A DNA stretch of 64,000 nt from Paludibacterium yongneupense DSM 18731 (lineage in GTDB: Bacteria > Pseudomonadota > Gammaproteobacteria > Burkholderiales > Chromobacteriaceae), in assembly GCF_000422925.1 (NCBI RefSeq), contig NZ_AUGZ01000009.1, forward strand, positions 152,277 through 216,276, written 5' to 3'. This document shows, piece by piece, positions 25,720 through 37,034 of this stretch. The translations under genes were made by a program, and so were the position numbers. Within the stretch, counting starts at the first letter, position 1; every line of letters starts with the position of its first letter. Below the pieces are notes generated by a model. The model did not search any database, was not told where the DNA came from, and saw only the letters and a list, made by a program, of their open reading frames with translations.

Positions 25720-26772
25720 TCAGCCTTCCAGACCGTCGTCCGGCAGGTCATCCTCGGTGGCGTCGATGGAGACGTTGACACCGACGATTTCGCGGATACG
25801 ACGTTCGATATCGACGGCGATTTCCGGGTTCGTCTTCAGATACTCGCGGACATTGTCCTTGCCCTGGCCGATTTTCTGGCCGTTGTGGCTGTACCAGGCG
25901 CCCGATTTTTCGATCAGGTTATGCTTGACCCCCAGTTCGATGATTTCGCCTTCGCGCGAAATGCCCTCTCCGTACAGGATATCGAACTCGGCTTGCTTGA
26001 ACGGTGGCGAGACCTTGTTCTTGACGACCTTGACCCGGGTTTCGTTGCCGATGACTTCGTCGCTCTTCTTGATGCTGCCGATGCGGCGGATGTCGAGACG
26101 TACCGAGGCATAGAATTTGAGCGCGTTGCCGCCGGTCGTGGTCTCCGGGTTGCCGAACATGACGCCGATCTTCATGCGGATCTGGTTGATGAAGATGACC
26201 AGAGTATTGGTGCGCTTGATATTGCCGGTCAGCTTGCGCAGGGCCTGCGACATCAGGCGGGCTTGCAGGCCGACGTGCGAGTCTCCCATCTCGCCTTCGA
26301 TTTCGGCTTTCGGGACCAGTGCGGCCACCGAGTCGATCACGATGACGTCCACGCCGCTGGAACGCACCAGCATGTCGCAGATTTCGAGCGCCTGTTCGCC
26401 GGTATCCGGCTGCGAAATCAGCAGATCCTCGACTTTGACGCCCAGCTTTTGCGCGTAGCCGGGATCGAGCGCGTTTTCCGCATCGATATAGGCGCAGGTG
26501 CCGCCCAGTTTTTGCGCTTCGGCGACCACTTGCAGGCACAAGGTGGTCTTGCCGGACGATTCCGGTCCGTAAATTTCCACTACCCGGCCACGCGGCAGGC
26601 CGCCGATGCCGAGCGCCAGATCGAGTCCCAGCGAGCCGGTGGAGATCACCTGCAGGTTTTCGTGGATCTGGGTGTCGCTCATGCGCATGATCGAACCCTT
26701 GCCGAACTGTTTATCGATCTGGGCAAGGGCTGCTGCCAGTGCGCGACTCTTGTCTTCGGAACGCTCCGCCAT
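25720..26772 (-). CDS. recA: Recombinase RecA
   Basis: RecA promotes strand exchange in homologous recombination and stimulates self-cleavage of repressors. The 350-residue protein starts [19 protein letters not shown] at 26772 with GGAG 6-9 bases upstream. The Walker [10 protein letters not shown], the Walker B-like [10 protein letters not shown], the L1/L2 loop region [21 protein letters not shown] and [20 protein letters not shown], and the acidic tail [13 protein letters not shown] are all present. It is read with recX and alaS. Unusually for a SOS gene, no CTGT-N8-ACAG box is seen upstream (see findings). Confidence 0.98.
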   Translation of the reverse strand: MAERSEDKSRALAAALAQIDKQFGKGSIMRMSDTQIHENLQVISTGSLGLDLALGIGGLPRGRVVEIYGPESSGKTTLCLQVVAEAQKLGGTCAYIDAENALDPGYAQKLGVKVEDLLISQPDTGEQALEICDMLVRSSGVDVIVIDSVAALVPKAEIEGEMGDSHVGLQARLMSQALRKLTGNIKRTNTLVIFINQIRMKIGVMFGNPETTTGGNALKFYASVRLDIRRIGSIKKSDEVIGNETRVKVVKNKVSPPFKQAEFDILYGEGISREGEIIELGVKHNLIEKSGAWYSHNGQKIGQGKDNVREYLKTNPEIAVDIERRIREIVGVNVSIDATEDDLPDDGLEG

Positions 26773-26811
26773 GCTTTCTCCAATAGGATATTCGGACTCT
26801 TGAATCCGACG

Positions 26812-26840
26812 ATTATCGCACAAAGCGGGGACTGCTTAAA
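26812..26840 (-). promoter_or_regulatory. Candidate promoter of recA
   Basis: On the minus strand TTTAAG (26840-26835), a 17-base spacer and GATAAT (26817-26812) lie 40 bases upstream of the recA start. The -10 element is good; the -35 element is weak. Confidence 0.5.
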
Positions 26841-26967
26841 CGTCGTCGGCGAAGTCGGGCTTGCCGCGACCGGGGCGGCTGGTTTAAGTTTGCCAAATGC
26901 GCAAATTTCCGCTTTCACGTCTTGAATCCGCAGAGCATGCAGCCATTTTCATAGCGGGAGGAGAGCA

Positions 26968-27996
26968 ATGACCGACATGCTCAACGAACGCGCGCAGAAG
27001 CTGCTGAAGGCTTTGGTCGAACGTTATATCGCCGACGGACAGCCGGTCGCTTCGCGCACCTTGTCGCTGCTGCCGGGGCTGGATCTGTCTTCGGCGTCGA
27101 TCCGCAATGTGATGGCCGACCTGGAGGCGATGGGACTGGTGGTGTCGCCGCATACCTCGTCCGGTCGCGTCCCGACCGCGCGCGGCTATCGCTTGTTTGT
27201 CGACAATCTGCTGACGGTGAGCCCGCTCGAGCAGGAGGCGGTGGCCGAACTCGAGCAGGGCTTGCAGCCGGACAGTCCGCAGCGCCTGGTGCATGCGGCT
27301 TCCGAACTGCTGTCCGAGCTCACCCATTTCGCGGGCGTGGTGATGACGCCACGGCGGGCCGACGTCGCTTTCCGCCAGGTCGAGTTTCTGCGTCTGTCCG
27401 AGCGGCGCGTGCTGCTGATACTGGTGACGCTCGACGGCGATGTGCAGAACCACCTGCTCAACACCGAGCGCGAGCACTCCCCGGCCGAACTCGCCGAGGC
27501 CGCCTGTCTGCTCAATCAGCACTACTGCGGGCAGGGGCTGGCCGGCATCGCCAGCCGGGTCGAGGCCGAGCTGATGCTGCTCAAGGGCGACATCTCCGAA
27601 TTGCTGGGGGCGGCGGTCGAATTCGGCCGCCGGCTGGAACGGCCGCAGGATGCCGTTGTCATCACCGGCGAAAGCAATCTGCTGCGGGTGCGCGAGCTGT
27701 CCGACGATCTCGATCGCCTGCGCATCCTGTTCGATACCTTCGATCGCAAGACCGAACTCCTCAAACTTCTGAAGGAGACGTGCTTTGCTCCGGGCGTGAA
27801 CATCTTCATCGGCGAGGAGTCGGGGCTGATGACACTTGGCGATTGTTCCGTGGTGACGGCGCCGTATTGCATCAACGGCCAGGTCGTTGGCACACTGGGC
27901 GTGATCGGTCCGACGCGCATGTCTTACGAACGCGTGATCCCGATTGTCGATATAACGGCGCGGCTGGTGTCGAGCGCGCTGTCCTATCCGGAGTAG
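26968..27996 (+). CDS. hrcA: Heat-inducible transcription repressor HrcA
   Basis: HrcA represses chaperone genes by binding CIRCE elements, with GroEL keeping it active. The 342-residue protein has the N-terminal winged helix LLKALVERYIADGQPVASRTL, SSASIRNVMADLEAMGLV and SPHTSSGRVPTARGYR, which are diagnostic, and the C-terminal GTLGVIGPTRMSYERVIPIV. GGGAGGAGAG precedes the ATG. It is divergent from recA. No chaperone gene or CIRCE element is adjacent in this window, so its targets lie elsewhere. Followed by mltB after 63 bases. Confidence 0.97.
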   Translation: MTDMLNERAQKLLKALVERYIADGQPVASRTLSLLPGLDLSSASIRNVMADLEAMGLVVSPHTSSGRVPTARGYRLFVDNLLTVSPLEQEAVAELEQGLQPDSPQRLVHAASELLSELTHFAGVVMTPRRADVAFRQVEFLRLSERRVLLILVTLDGDVQNHLLNTEREHSPAELAEAACLLNQHYCGQGLAGIASRVEAELMLLKGDISELLGAAVEFGRRLERPQDAVVITGESNLLRVRELSDDLDRLRILFDTFDRKTELLKLLKETCFAPGVNIFIGEESGLMTLGDCSVVTAPYCINGQVVGTLGVIGPTRMSYERVIPIVDITARLVSSALSYPE

Positions 27997-28059
27997 AATG
28001 GGCGCTGTGTTGGATCAATCCGGGCGGCGCGAACAGCCGTCCGTGCGAAAAGAGAGCTG

Positions 28060-29079
28060 ATGAAACGAACGATCCTGCTGGCGTCGCTGGCTGTTGCCGC
28101 CGCCGTCTCCACTGGCCCGGTCCGCGCCGACGCGGCTTTTCTGGGCCGGCCCGACGTGCAGCGGTATATCGACGAGCAAGTGGCGAGTGGCCGCTTCAAC
28201 CGTCCCGAACTCGAGGCCGTGTTCGCCAATGTCGAAACCAAGCCCAAGGTGCTGGAAATCCTTGATCGCCCGTCGACGGCGCTGCCGTGGTACCGCTTCC
28301 GCCCCAATTTTTACAATGAGCGCCTGCTGAACGATGGCGTGGCGTTCTGGCAGCACAACGAAGCGGCGCTGACACGGGCCGAGGCCCGCTACGGCGTGCC
28401 AGCCGAGGTGATCGTCGCCATCCTCGGCGTCGAAACGCACTACGGCCGCAATACCGGCAGCTTCCGCGTGGTCGACGTGCTGGCGACCATCGGCTTCGAT
28501 TACCCGCGGCGTGCCGCCTATTTTCGCGATGAGCTCACGCAGTTTCTGCTGCTGGCCAAGGAAGAGGGCAAAAATCCGCTGCTGCTGAAAGGCTCGTACG
28601 CGGGAGCGATGGGCTGGCCGCAGTTCATGCCGTCCAGCTTCCGCAAGTGGGCCGTCGATTTCGACGGCAAGGGCCACCGCGATATCTGGAGCGATCCCGA
28701 CGATGCCATCGGCAGCGTCGCCAACTATTTCCATGAGCAGGGCTGGATCCGTGGCGACGACATCCTGCTGCCGGCGGAAGTGGCGCCCGGCGCCGCCGTT
28801 GACGCGATGCTCGCCGACAAGTTTACGCTGCGCTACACGCTGGACGAACTCGCTCAGCGCGGGGTGCGTACGCAGTCGCCCGCAAACGGACGCGTGCGCG
28901 CAGTGCTGGTGCCGTTGCAGACGGCTCCGGATGTCACCGAATACTGGCTCGGGCTTAATAACTACTATGCAATTACCCGCTATAACAAAAGCACTCTGTA
29001 CGCCAAGGTGGTCAGCGATATTTCGCGCGAGCTGAAATCGCGCTATCTGGCTGCGCGCTACGGCGACAGTGCTCCGTGA
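28060..29079 (+). CDS. mltB: Lytic murein transglycosylase B
   Basis: A 339-residue muramidase that cleaves the glycan backbone of peptidoglycan to 1,6-anhydro products. The catalytic Glu is E125 in ILGVETHYGR, and the family motifs SYAGAMGWPQFMPSSFRKWAVDFD and DAIGSVANYFHEQGW follow. The N-terminus MKRTILLASLAVAAAVSTGPVRADA is a signal peptide, but no lipobox cysteine is present, so this version is probably soluble in the periplasm, unlike the E. coli lipoprotein. AGAGAG precedes the ATG. Confidence 0.93.
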   Translation: MKRTILLASLAVAAAVSTGPVRADAAFLGRPDVQRYIDEQVASGRFNRPELEAVFANVETKPKVLEILDRPSTALPWYRFRPNFYNERLLNDGVAFWQHNEAALTRAEARYGVPAEVIVAILGVETHYGRNTGSFRVVDVLATIGFDYPRRAAYFRDELTQFLLLAKEEGKNPLLLKGSYAGAMGWPQFMPSSFRKWAVDFDGKGHRDIWSDPDDAIGSVANYFHEQGWIRGDDILLPAEVAPGAAVDAMLADKFTLRYTLDELAQRGVRTQSPANGRVRAVLVPLQTAPDVTEYWLGLNNYYAITRYNKSTLYAKVVSDISRELKSRYLAARYGDSAP

Positions 29080-29134
29080 GCGGTCCTCGAAAAAGGGTCG
29101 CCTTGCCATCCAATTGCCTTTAGAATCCGCCTCC

Positions 29135-31021
29135 ATGAGTTATCAAGTCCTTGCCCGCAAGTGGCGTCCCAAACGCTTTGCCGATCTGGTCGGCCAAGAG
29201 CATGTGGTACGCGCGCTGACCAACGCGCTCAAGCAGGAGCGGTTGCACCACGCCTATTTGCTGACCGGAACGCGCGGGGTTGGCAAGACCACGATCGCGC
29301 GCATTCTGGCCAAGAGCCTGAACTGCGAGGCCGGCATCGGCGCCGAGCCCTGCGGCGTATGCTCGGCCTGTCGACAGATCGACGGTGGCCGTTTTGTCGA
29401 TCTGCTGGAAATCGACGCCGCGTCGAACACAGGCATCGACAATATTCGCGAAGTGCTGGAAAACGCACAGTACGCCCCGACCTCCGGGCGCTACAAGGTC
29501 TACATCATCGATGAAGTGCATATGTTGTCCAAGAGTGCCTTCAACGCGATGCTCAAGACGCTGGAAGAACCGCCTGCGCACGTCAAATTCATCCTCGCCA
29601 CCACCGATCCGCAGAAAGTCCCGGTGACGGTGCTGTCGCGTTGCTTGCAATTCAGTTTGCGCAATATGACGCCGCAGCAGATCTCCGGCCATCTGGTGCA
29701 GGTGCTGGAGAAGGAGTCGGTTCCCTACGAGGCGCCGGCTCTGGCCCTGCTGGGCCGGGCCGCTTCCGGGTCGATGCGCGATGCTTTGTCCCTGCTCGAC
29801 CAGGCCATCGCCTACGGTGTCGGCCGGGTCGAAGAGGAAGGGGTGCGCGCGATGCTGGGGGCCGTCGACCGCGCCTATCTGTATTCGCTGCTGCAAGCCC
29901 TGGCCGCGGCCGACGGTACGCGTCTGATGCGCGAGGCCGATGCCTTGGCCGAGCGCGGCGTTGGTTTCGACAGCGCTCTGGCCGAACTGGCCCTGCTGCT
30001 GCAGCAACTGGCGCTGGTCCAGACCGTGCCGACGGCGGTGTCGCCGGATGAGCCCGGCTACGAGGTGCTGTGTCAACTTGCCCAGGCGTTTTCGCCCGAA
30101 GACGTCCAGCTTTATTATCAGATTGCGATCCACGGCCGCAAGGATCTGTCGCTGGCGCCGGACGAACACGCGGGGTTCAGCATGACCCTGCTGCGCATGC
30201 TGGCGTTTCTGCCGCAGACAGCGGCGGCCACGTCCGTCGCCCGCCCGGCGGGAAACCCGGTTGCGGGCGCCGCGCCCGTGCAGCCTGTTCCGGAGAAAGG
30301 CGCCGACGGCGCACAGAATGCCCGCGCCTTGCTGGCGCGCATGACCGGGCGTACGCCGGCGGCCTCGACGCCATCCGCGTCCGAACCCGCCGCACCCGAA
30401 CCCGAACCTGACCCTGCGCCGGCTGTCGTGCCGGTATCGACCGCAGAACCGGCAGCGGCCGTCGTGCGGTCCGCGCCGTTGACATCGGCGCCTGCTGCGG
30501 TGGCGGCGCCCGAGTCGGGCGACGATGACGCGGATGACGATGCGTCGGATTGGGAGGCGCAGCAGCGGGCGATGGACGATGCCGTGTTCGAATCGGCCGA
30601 TGCGGCGCCTGTGGCGGCTGTCGTGCCGGAGCCGTTCGACGGCGACTGGGCGCGTCTGGTGACCGAGCTGGGGGCGCGCATGGGGGCCGCGAGGATGCTC
30701 GCGCAGAATGCGGTGCTCAAGAACTGGAACGAAAATCGGCTGGAGCTGGCGGTGCCGGAAAGTTTCCGGCATCTGGCGGCGCGCGATTACCAGGAAAAAC
30801 TCAAATCGGCGCTGGCCGACCGGTTTGGCAGCGCGGTGGAACTGGTCGTCAGCGTCGAGGAGCTCGGGCTGGAAACCCCGGCCATGAAGGATGCGCGCTC
30901 GCGTCAGGAGCAAGTGGCGGTGGCGCGTGAGTCTCTGGAAAACGATCCCGTGGTGCGTCAACTGGTGCGCGATTTCAATGCCACCTTGCTGACGGATACC
31001 ATTCAACCTGTTCAGGAGTAG
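29135..31021 (+). CDS. dnaX: DNA polymerase III subunits tau/gamma
   Basis: The clamp-loader ATPase of the replicase. From the ATG at 29135 the protein (628 residues) reads [21 protein letters not shown], with Walker [10 protein letters not shown], the zinc module C-x8-C-x2-C ([16 protein letters not shown]), Walker B IIDEVHML and SRC sensor motif VLSRCLQF. A disordered Ala/Pro/Glu linker (about 375-510) separates the C-terminal tau-specific domain that contacts the polymerase core. No A-AAA-AAG-type slippery run is visible, so a frameshifted gamma form is not supported. It is followed 5 bases later by ybaB and then recR, the classic trio. Confidence 0.96.
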   Translation: MSYQVLARKWRPKRFADLVGQEHVVRALTNALKQERLHHAYLLTGTRGVGKTTIARILAKSLNCEAGIGAEPCGVCSACRQIDGGRFVDLLEIDAASNTGIDNIREVLENAQYAPTSGRYKVYIIDEVHMLSKSAFNAMLKTLEEPPAHVKFILATTDPQKVPVTVLSRCLQFSLRNMTPQQISGHLVQVLEKESVPYEAPALALLGRAASGSMRDALSLLDQAIAYGVGRVEEEGVRAMLGAVDRAYLYSLLQALAAADGTRLMREADALAERGVGFDSALAELALLLQQLALVQTVPTAVSPDEPGYEVLCQLAQAFSPEDVQLYYQIAIHGRKDLSLAPDEHAGFSMTLLRMLAFLPQTAAATSVARPAGNPVAGAAPVQPVPEKGADGAQNARALLARMTGRTPAASTPSASEPAAPEPEPDPAPAVVPVSTAEPAAAVVRSAPLTSAPAAVAAPESGDDDADDDASDWEAQQRAMDDAVFESADAAPVAAVVPEPFDGDWARLVTELGARMGAARMLAQNAVLKNWNENRLELAVPESFRHLAARDYQEKLKSALADRFGSAVELVVSVEELGLETPAMKDARSRQEQVAVARESLENDPVVRQLVRDFNATLLTDTIQPVQE

Positions 31022-31026
31022 TAGCA

Positions 31027-31365
31027 ATGTTCGGTAAAGGCGGAATGGCTGGTCTGATGAAGCAGGCCCAGCAGATGCAGGAAAACATGAAAAAGGCGCA
31101 GGAAGAGCTGGCGCGCCTCGAAGTCGAGGGACAGTCCGGTGCCGGCCTGGTCAAGGTCGTAATGACCTGCGCCCACGATGTAAAGCGGGTGAGCCTGGAC
31201 GATAGCCTGCTGGACGATGCAAAAGACGACAAGGAAATGCTTGAAGACCTGATCGCTGCGGCCGTCAACGACGCCGTGCGCAAGGTTGAGAGCACGACCC
31301 AGGAGAGGATGGCCGGTTTCAGCAATGGCCTGAATCTGCCCGCCGGTCTGAAGTTGCCGTTCTGA
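31027..31365 (+). CDS. ybaB: YbaB/EbfC family nucleoid-associated protein
   Basis: A 112-residue DNA-binding protein found between dnaX and recR in most bacteria. It begins [28 protein letters not shown], the conserved helical start, and has the dimer core [21 protein letters not shown]. It forms homodimers that bind DNA with little sequence preference and coat the nucleoid. CAGGAG lies at the end of dnaX, 8 bases before the ATG, giving likely translational coupling. Confidence 0.96.
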   Translation: MFGKGGMAGLMKQAQQMQENMKKAQEELARLEVEGQSGAGLVKVVMTCAHDVKRVSLDDSLLDDAKDDKEMLEDLIAAAVNDAVRKVESTTQERMAGFSNGLNLPAGLKLPF

Positions 31366-31373
31366 TGTCTTGA

Positions 31374-31402
31374 CCCTGCCGCGTTCGCGGCAGGGTGTCT
31401 TT
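31374..31402 (+). terminator. Perfect hairpin between ybaB and recR, attenuator-like
   Basis: CCCTGCCGC (31374-31382) and GCGGCAGGG (31387-31395) form a 9-bp stem with a GTTC loop, followed by TGTCTTT. It ends 23 bases before recR, so it may partly terminate the dnaX-ybaB transcript or set the level of recR. Confidence 0.55.
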
Positions 31403-31417
31403 GCGAGCCGTTTCCCG

Positions 31418-32032
31418 ATGAAGAATCCGCCGTCTCTCGATCAGTTGATCGCCGCCCTCAAGGTATTGCCCGGTGTCGGTCCCAAGTCCGCGCAGCGCAT
31501 GGCCTTTCATCTGCTGCAGCGCGATCGCGGCGGAGCAGGACGCCTGGCGCGCGCGCTCGATGGCGCCCTGGCCAATCTCACGCATTGCGACCGCTGCAAT
31601 ACCTTCAGCGAAGCGGCCTTGTGCAATCTGTGCGCCGACGAGGAGCGGCGGCAGGATCAGTTATGCATCGTCGAGATGCCGGCCGATCTGCTGATGCTCG
31701 AGCAGGCGCGATGCTATGACGGCTTGTATTTCGTGCTGATGGGCCGGATTTCGCCGCTGGATGGCATCGGTCCGCGCGATGTCAATCTCGATAAATTGCT
31801 GGTGCGCGCCCTGGACGAGCGCGTGCGCGAAGTCATCATTGCGACCAACTTCACCTCTGAGGGGGAAGTAACTGCGCATATGATTTCTGAACTATTCAAG
31901 GATCGCGGCATTGAAGTCTCGCGTATCGCACGCGGCATGCCGGTCGGTGGGGAACTGGAGTACGTCGACCTCGGAACGCTGGCCCAGGCCGTGCACGAGC
32001 GCCGCCGCCTGGCGACGCCCGACCGGGGCTAG
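31418..32032 (+). CDS. recR: Recombination protein RecR
   Basis: RecR acts with RecO and RecF to load RecA on gapped DNA. The 204-residue protein starts [33 protein letters not shown] at 31418, containing the helix-hairpin-helix. A four-cysteine zinc finger (C-D-R-C ... C-N-L-C in [16 protein letters not shown]), the Toprim motif [13 protein letters not shown] and the Walker-like C-terminal end are present. An upstream in-frame ATG at 31370 is rejected because it would read through the hairpin. Confidence 0.97.
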   Translation: MKNPPSLDQLIAALKVLPGVGPKSAQRMAFHLLQRDRGGAGRLARALDGALANLTHCDRCNTFSEAALCNLCADEERRQDQLCIVEMPADLLMLEQARCYDGLYFVLMGRISPLDGIGPRDVNLDKLLVRALDERVREVIIATNFTSEGEVTAHMISELFKDRGIEVSRIARGMPVGGELEYVDLGTLAQAVHERRRLATPDRG

Positions 32033-32051
32033 GGCCTGTCGTGCCGGGTGC

Positions 32052-32681
32052 TTAACGGACCAGCTGCGGAAACAGGCGGTATAGCCCGTCGACGATGATT
32101 TCCACCGATACCGCTGCCAGCAGCATCCCCATGACGCGGTTGATGATGTTGATCCCGGTCTGCCCCATGAGGCGACTGATCGGGGATGCGAGCGCCAGCG
32201 CCGCGTAGCAGCACAGGGCGACCAGTCCGCCGCTGATGACAAGCGCCAGCTGTTGCAGCCAGGAATGCGCGGTCGAAGAGTAAATGATCACGGTCGAAAT
32301 GGTGCCGGGCCCTGTCATCAGCGGCAGCGCCAGCGGGACCACCGCGATATTGGGCTTGGACTCGGCTTCCTCGCGCTCGGCCTTGGTGGTCTTGGTCTGC
32401 GTGTTCTTTGCGTTCATCATTCCCAGTGCAATCATCATGACCAGCAAGCCGCCACCTACCTGGAACGACCCCAGTGTAATGCTGAGGAATTTAAGCAGCG
32501 ACTCGCCGACGATGGTGAAAGTGGTGATGACCACCGCCACCGTGATGGATGCGATCTTGGCCAGCCGCTTGCGTTCAGCCTGCCCCGTGCTGGGGGTCAG
32601 GCTGATGAAGATGGGGATGGCTCCGATCGGGTTGACCAGGACCAGCAGGGCGATAAAGATTTTCGCAATTTCCATTTCCAT
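32052..32681 (-). CDS. MarC family membrane protein
   Basis: A 209-residue protein with six hydrophobic segments, opening MEMEIAKIFIALLVLVNPIGAIPIFISLT and containing PLALPLMTGPGTISTVI, both MarC-family hallmarks (YchE/YhgN group). Its function is unresolved; the old link to multiple antibiotic resistance has been withdrawn for E. coli MarC. It is an inner-membrane protein. AAGGAAC precedes the first of two close ATGs. It converges with recR, and the dapE-yffB pair lies upstream on the same strand. Confidence 0.9.
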   Translation of the reverse strand: MEMEIAKIFIALLVLVNPIGAIPIFISLTPSTGQAERKRLAKIASITVAVVITTFTIVGESLLKFLSITLGSFQVGGGLLVMMIALGMMNAKNTQTKTTKAEREEAESKPNIAVVPLALPLMTGPGTISTVIIYSSTAHSWLQQLALVISGGLVALCCYAALALASPISRLMGQTGINIINRVMGMLLAAVSVEIIVDGLYRLFPQLVR

Positions 32682-32874
32682 GATGCGGAGTGTTCCTTCC
32701 CGATAAGGGCAGCCCGATTGCGGGCGCCGATAACCTCCGATCCGCCAACGAGCGGTTCGGTGCCGTTTTCCGTCAGACCGGATATGGCATCGGTTTGTTA
32801 TTCATTATTAGTTGCTGCGCCGGTCGCTTGCCGTCTCGCCTTGCGATGCACCGCCTGGCGGAGGTGCATCGGCT

Positions 32875-34346
<1,472 letters not shown>

Positions 34347-34379
34347 GTGGGTGGGGTGTCTCGGCAGCTTCGGATCATA

Positions 34380-34429
34380 AATAAATAACTACGCGCGGGG
34401 CTATTTTGCGCAACAGCGCCCCGCGCGTA
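34380..34429 (-). terminator. Terminator of fadD
   Basis: On the minus strand a perfect 12-bp stem (plus strand TACGCGCGGGGC 34390-34401 with GCCCCGCGCGTA 34418-34429) opens into the T-rich AGTTATTTATTTAT. It lies 16 bases after the fadD stop. Confidence 0.85.
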
Positions 34430-34445
34430 AAGGGGAATGACGATC

Positions 34446-36128
34446 TCAGGCCGGGTGATGGCCGGCTTGCGGCTCGCGCAGTGCGCGGCGCAGGATCTTG
34501 CCGACATTGGTCTTGGGCAGCTCGTCGCGGAATTCCACCTGCTTCGGAATCTTGTAGCCGGTCAGGTTGTGGCGGCAGTGGGCAATGATCGCGTCGGCTG
34601 TTAGTGCCGGGTCCTTGCGGACGACGAAAATCTTGACGATTTCTCCCGACTTGTCGTCGGCGACCCCGATGCAGGCGACTTCCATGACGCCGGGCAGGCT
34701 CGCGACGACGTCTTCCACTTCGTTGGGGTAGACGTTGAAGCCCGAGACCAGGATCATGTCCTTTTTGCGGTCGACGAGTTTGATGAAGCCGCCCGGCAGC
34801 ATGGTCGCCATGTCCCCGGTGGATAGAAAACCGTCCGGGCCGATGGCGCGCGCGGTTTCGTCCGGCCGGTTCCAATAGCCCTTCATGACCTGCGGTCCGC
34901 GGATACAGAGTTCGCCGGATTCGCCGGGGCCGACTTCGTGCCCGTTGCTGTCGCGCAGCACGATGTCGGTCGACGGGATGGGGAGCCCGATACTGCCGTT
35001 GTAGTCGCTTAGATTCAGCGGGTTGATGCAGGCCGCCGGCGAGGTTTCGGTCAGGCCATAGGCCTCGACCAACGTCGTGCCGGTGACGGCCTTCCAGCGT
35101 TCGGCCACCGCGCCTTGTACGGCCATGCCGCCGCCGAGCGCCAGGCGCCAGGTGGAGAAGTCCAGTGCGGCGAAGTCGGGGTGGTTGAGCAGGGCGTTGA
35201 ACAGCGTGTTGACGCCGGTGATTGCCGTGACCGGATAGTTGCGCATTTCCTTGATGAAGCCGGCGATGTCGCGCGGGTTGGGTATCAGGACATTGAGGGC
35301 GCCGAGTTCGGTGAAGATCATCAGGTTCGCCGTCAGCGAAAAGATGTGGTAGAGCGGCAGGGCGGTGACGATGACTTCGCCTCCCTCGTGCACGACCGGC
35401 CGCACCCATTCGCCTGCCTGCAGCATATTGGCGATGATGTTGCTGTGCAGAAGCATGGCCCCCTTCGAAACCCCGGTGGTGCCGCCCGTGTATTGCAGAA
35501 AGGCAATGTCCTCGCGCGTGACGTCAATCTGCAGCTCCGGTCTGCGCCGTCCCGCAGCGAGCGCCGTTCGGAAACGGGTGTGGCCGGGCAGGGACCAGGG
35601 CGGCACCATTTTTTTCACCTTGCGGATGACGAAGTCGACAATGGGGCCGCGCGGGAAGCGCAGCATTTCGCCTATCGAGGCGACGATCACGTGCTTGATC
35701 TGGGTGTGGGCAATGACTTCTTGCAGGACGGCGGCGAAGTTTTCCAGGATGACGATGGCGCAGGCGCCGGAGTCCTCGAGCTGGTGTTCGAGCTCGCGCG
35801 GCGTGTAGAGCGGGTTGACGTTGACCACGGTCAGCCCGGCCGCGAGGATGCCAAATACTGCGATCGGGTATTGCAGCAGATTCGGCATCATGACCGCTAC
35901 GCGATCGCCACGCGCGAGCCCGAGATCGTGAACGAGATAGCGGCTGAATGCCGCCACTTCGCTGCCGAGCTCGCCGTAGCTCAGCGTCGTACCCATGCAT
36001 GCCATCGCCGGGCGATCGTGAAAGCGCTGTACACTCCTGTTGAATACGTCGCAGATCGAAGTGAAGGCGGTCACATCGATTTCATGTGCGACGCCATGTT
36101 GGTAGCTGTCTAGCCAGATCTTTTCCAT
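34446..36128 (-). CDS. fadD: Long-chain fatty acid-CoA ligase
   Basis: FadD activates exogenous long-chain fatty acids to acyl-CoA at the inner membrane, the first step of beta-oxidation. The 560-residue protein closely follows E. coli FadD: MEKIWLDSYQHGV start, MPNLLQYPIAVFGILAAG, NVNPLYTPRELEHQLEDSGA, the AMP-binding motif YTGGTTGVSKGAML, YGLTETSP and DRKKDMILVSGFNVYPNEVE. The ATG at 36128 is chosen over the longer frame to 36188. GGAG lies about 15 bases upstream. No fadR or fadL gene is nearby. Confidence 0.96.
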   Translation of the reverse strand: MEKIWLDSYQHGVAHEIDVTAFTSICDVFNRSVQRFHDRPAMACMGTTLSYGELGSEVAAFSRYLVHDLGLARGDRVAVMMPNLLQYPIAVFGILAAGLTVVNVNPLYTPRELEHQLEDSGACAIVILENFAAVLQEVIAHTQIKHVIVASIGEMLRFPRGPIVDFVIRKVKKMVPPWSLPGHTRFRTALAAGRRRPELQIDVTREDIAFLQYTGGTTGVSKGAMLLHSNIIANMLQAGEWVRPVVHEGGEVIVTALPLYHIFSLTANLMIFTELGALNVLIPNPRDIAGFIKEMRNYPVTAITGVNTLFNALLNHPDFAALDFSTWRLALGGGMAVQGAVAERWKAVTGTTLVEAYGLTETSPAACINPLNLSDYNGSIGLPIPSTDIVLRDSNGHEVGPGESGELCIRGPQVMKGYWNRPDETARAIGPDGFLSTGDMATMLPGGFIKLVDRKKDMILVSGFNVYPNEVEDVVASLPGVMEVACIGVADDKSGEIVKIFVVRKDPALTADAIIAHCRHNLTGYKIPKQVEFRDELPKTNVGKILRRALREPQAGHHPA

Positions 36129-36521
36129 GGTCGCGGCTGCTCCATCCTGTGGGTTTTCGTTGTATCTGCCGAGCGGATCAATGCGCATGGATTGCGCTTG
36201 TCATTTTAGATTCATTACGCGAAATCGGCCGGGTCGAAAGCAGGGAGGGGCAGGCGCGGGGCGGGGCGGGCGGATCCGGCTCGGAGGAGCGCGGCGCAAA
36301 GCCCGTGATTTGCCGTCGTTTACCGCCGTGTCGTCTCTCCATCATCGCGGTCTGGTGTCAGTGCGCGCTGAATTTTTATATGCCGTTCAACTGACCGGCT
36401 TGACCTTAATTTACCGGAACTGGAATCCAGGTGCAAAACAATGTAGTCAAACGTTTGTTTTATCGTCTTTGGCTCAGGTTTTCTTTTTGTATGGAATAGG
36501 TTACAATCGCGTCGTTTAGGG
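36129..36521. other. Intergenic region between fadD and the rimP operon
   Basis: About 390 bases with no supported gene. The fadD-proximal half is very G-rich (36240-36300), the rimP-proximal half AT-rich. Near its right end a -10-like TACAAT (36502-36507), 17 bases from a weak TTTTCT, is the best candidate for the rimP-nusA-infB promoter; the hairpin of the leader follows. Confidence 0.45.
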
Positions 36522-36543
36522 ATGGGCGTTTCGCCCATTTTTT
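36522..36543 (+). terminator. Leader hairpin with T run before rimP (attenuator candidate)
   Basis: ATGGGCG (36522-36528), a TTT loop and CGCCCAT (36532-36538) form a perfect stem that runs into six T. It is 16 bases before the rimP start and 15-20 bases after the proposed transcription start, so full terminator activity would shut the operon; regulated readthrough is inferred. Confidence 0.6.
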
Positions 36544-36559
36544 ATTTGTGGGAAACGCA

Positions 36560-36985
36560 ATGGATGTTCGTTTGCTGCTTGAAAGCACGTTGACGGGGCT
36601 CGGGTACGAGCTGGTCGACCTTGAAATGACCGCGGGTGGTGGATTTCGTGTCTTTATGGACAAGGCGGGAGGCATCACGGTGGAAGATTGCGTGACGGTG
36701 AGCAATCACCTGACGCGGCTGTTTATGGTCGAGAATGTCGACTATGAGCGACTGGAAGTGTCGTCTCCCGGGCTGGATCGCCCGCTCAAGAAGGAGTCGG
36801 ATTTTGTGCGCTTCTCTGGTCAGTTGGCCAAGATAAAGTTGCGCGCGCCGATCGAGCAGCAGAAGAAATATAGCGGTCGACTGGCCGGCTTCGAGGACGG
36901 TTCTGTGAAGCTGGAAGTCGACGGCCGCATCGTGATCATTCCGCTCGCCAATATCGATAAGGCCAGGCTGGAGCCTGAGTTCTGA
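36560..36985 (+). CDS. rimP: Ribosome maturation factor RimP
   Basis: RimP assists 30S subunit assembly. The 141-residue protein starts [23 protein letters not shown] and has the conserved [25 protein letters not shown] and [13 protein letters not shown]. The ATG at 36560 with GGGAA upstream is chosen; an in-frame GTG at 36548 is too close to the hairpin. First gene of the nusA operon, 49 bases before nusA. Confidence 0.96.
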   Translation: MDVRLLLESTLTGLGYELVDLEMTAGGGFRVFMDKAGGITVEDCVTVSNHLTRLFMVENVDYERLEVSSPGLDRPLKKESDFVRFSGQLAKIKLRAPIEQQKKYSGRLAGFEDGSVKLEVDGRIVIIPLANIDKARLEPEF

Positions 36986-37034
36986 GACTGGGCGGGAATA
37001 GCATCACGCTAAGGACAAAAATTCGGAGGATTGC

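Noticed and set aside
36129..36521. SRP RNA or another small RNA in the fadD-rimP gap
   Set aside because: The SRP core sequence and other known RNA signatures are absent.
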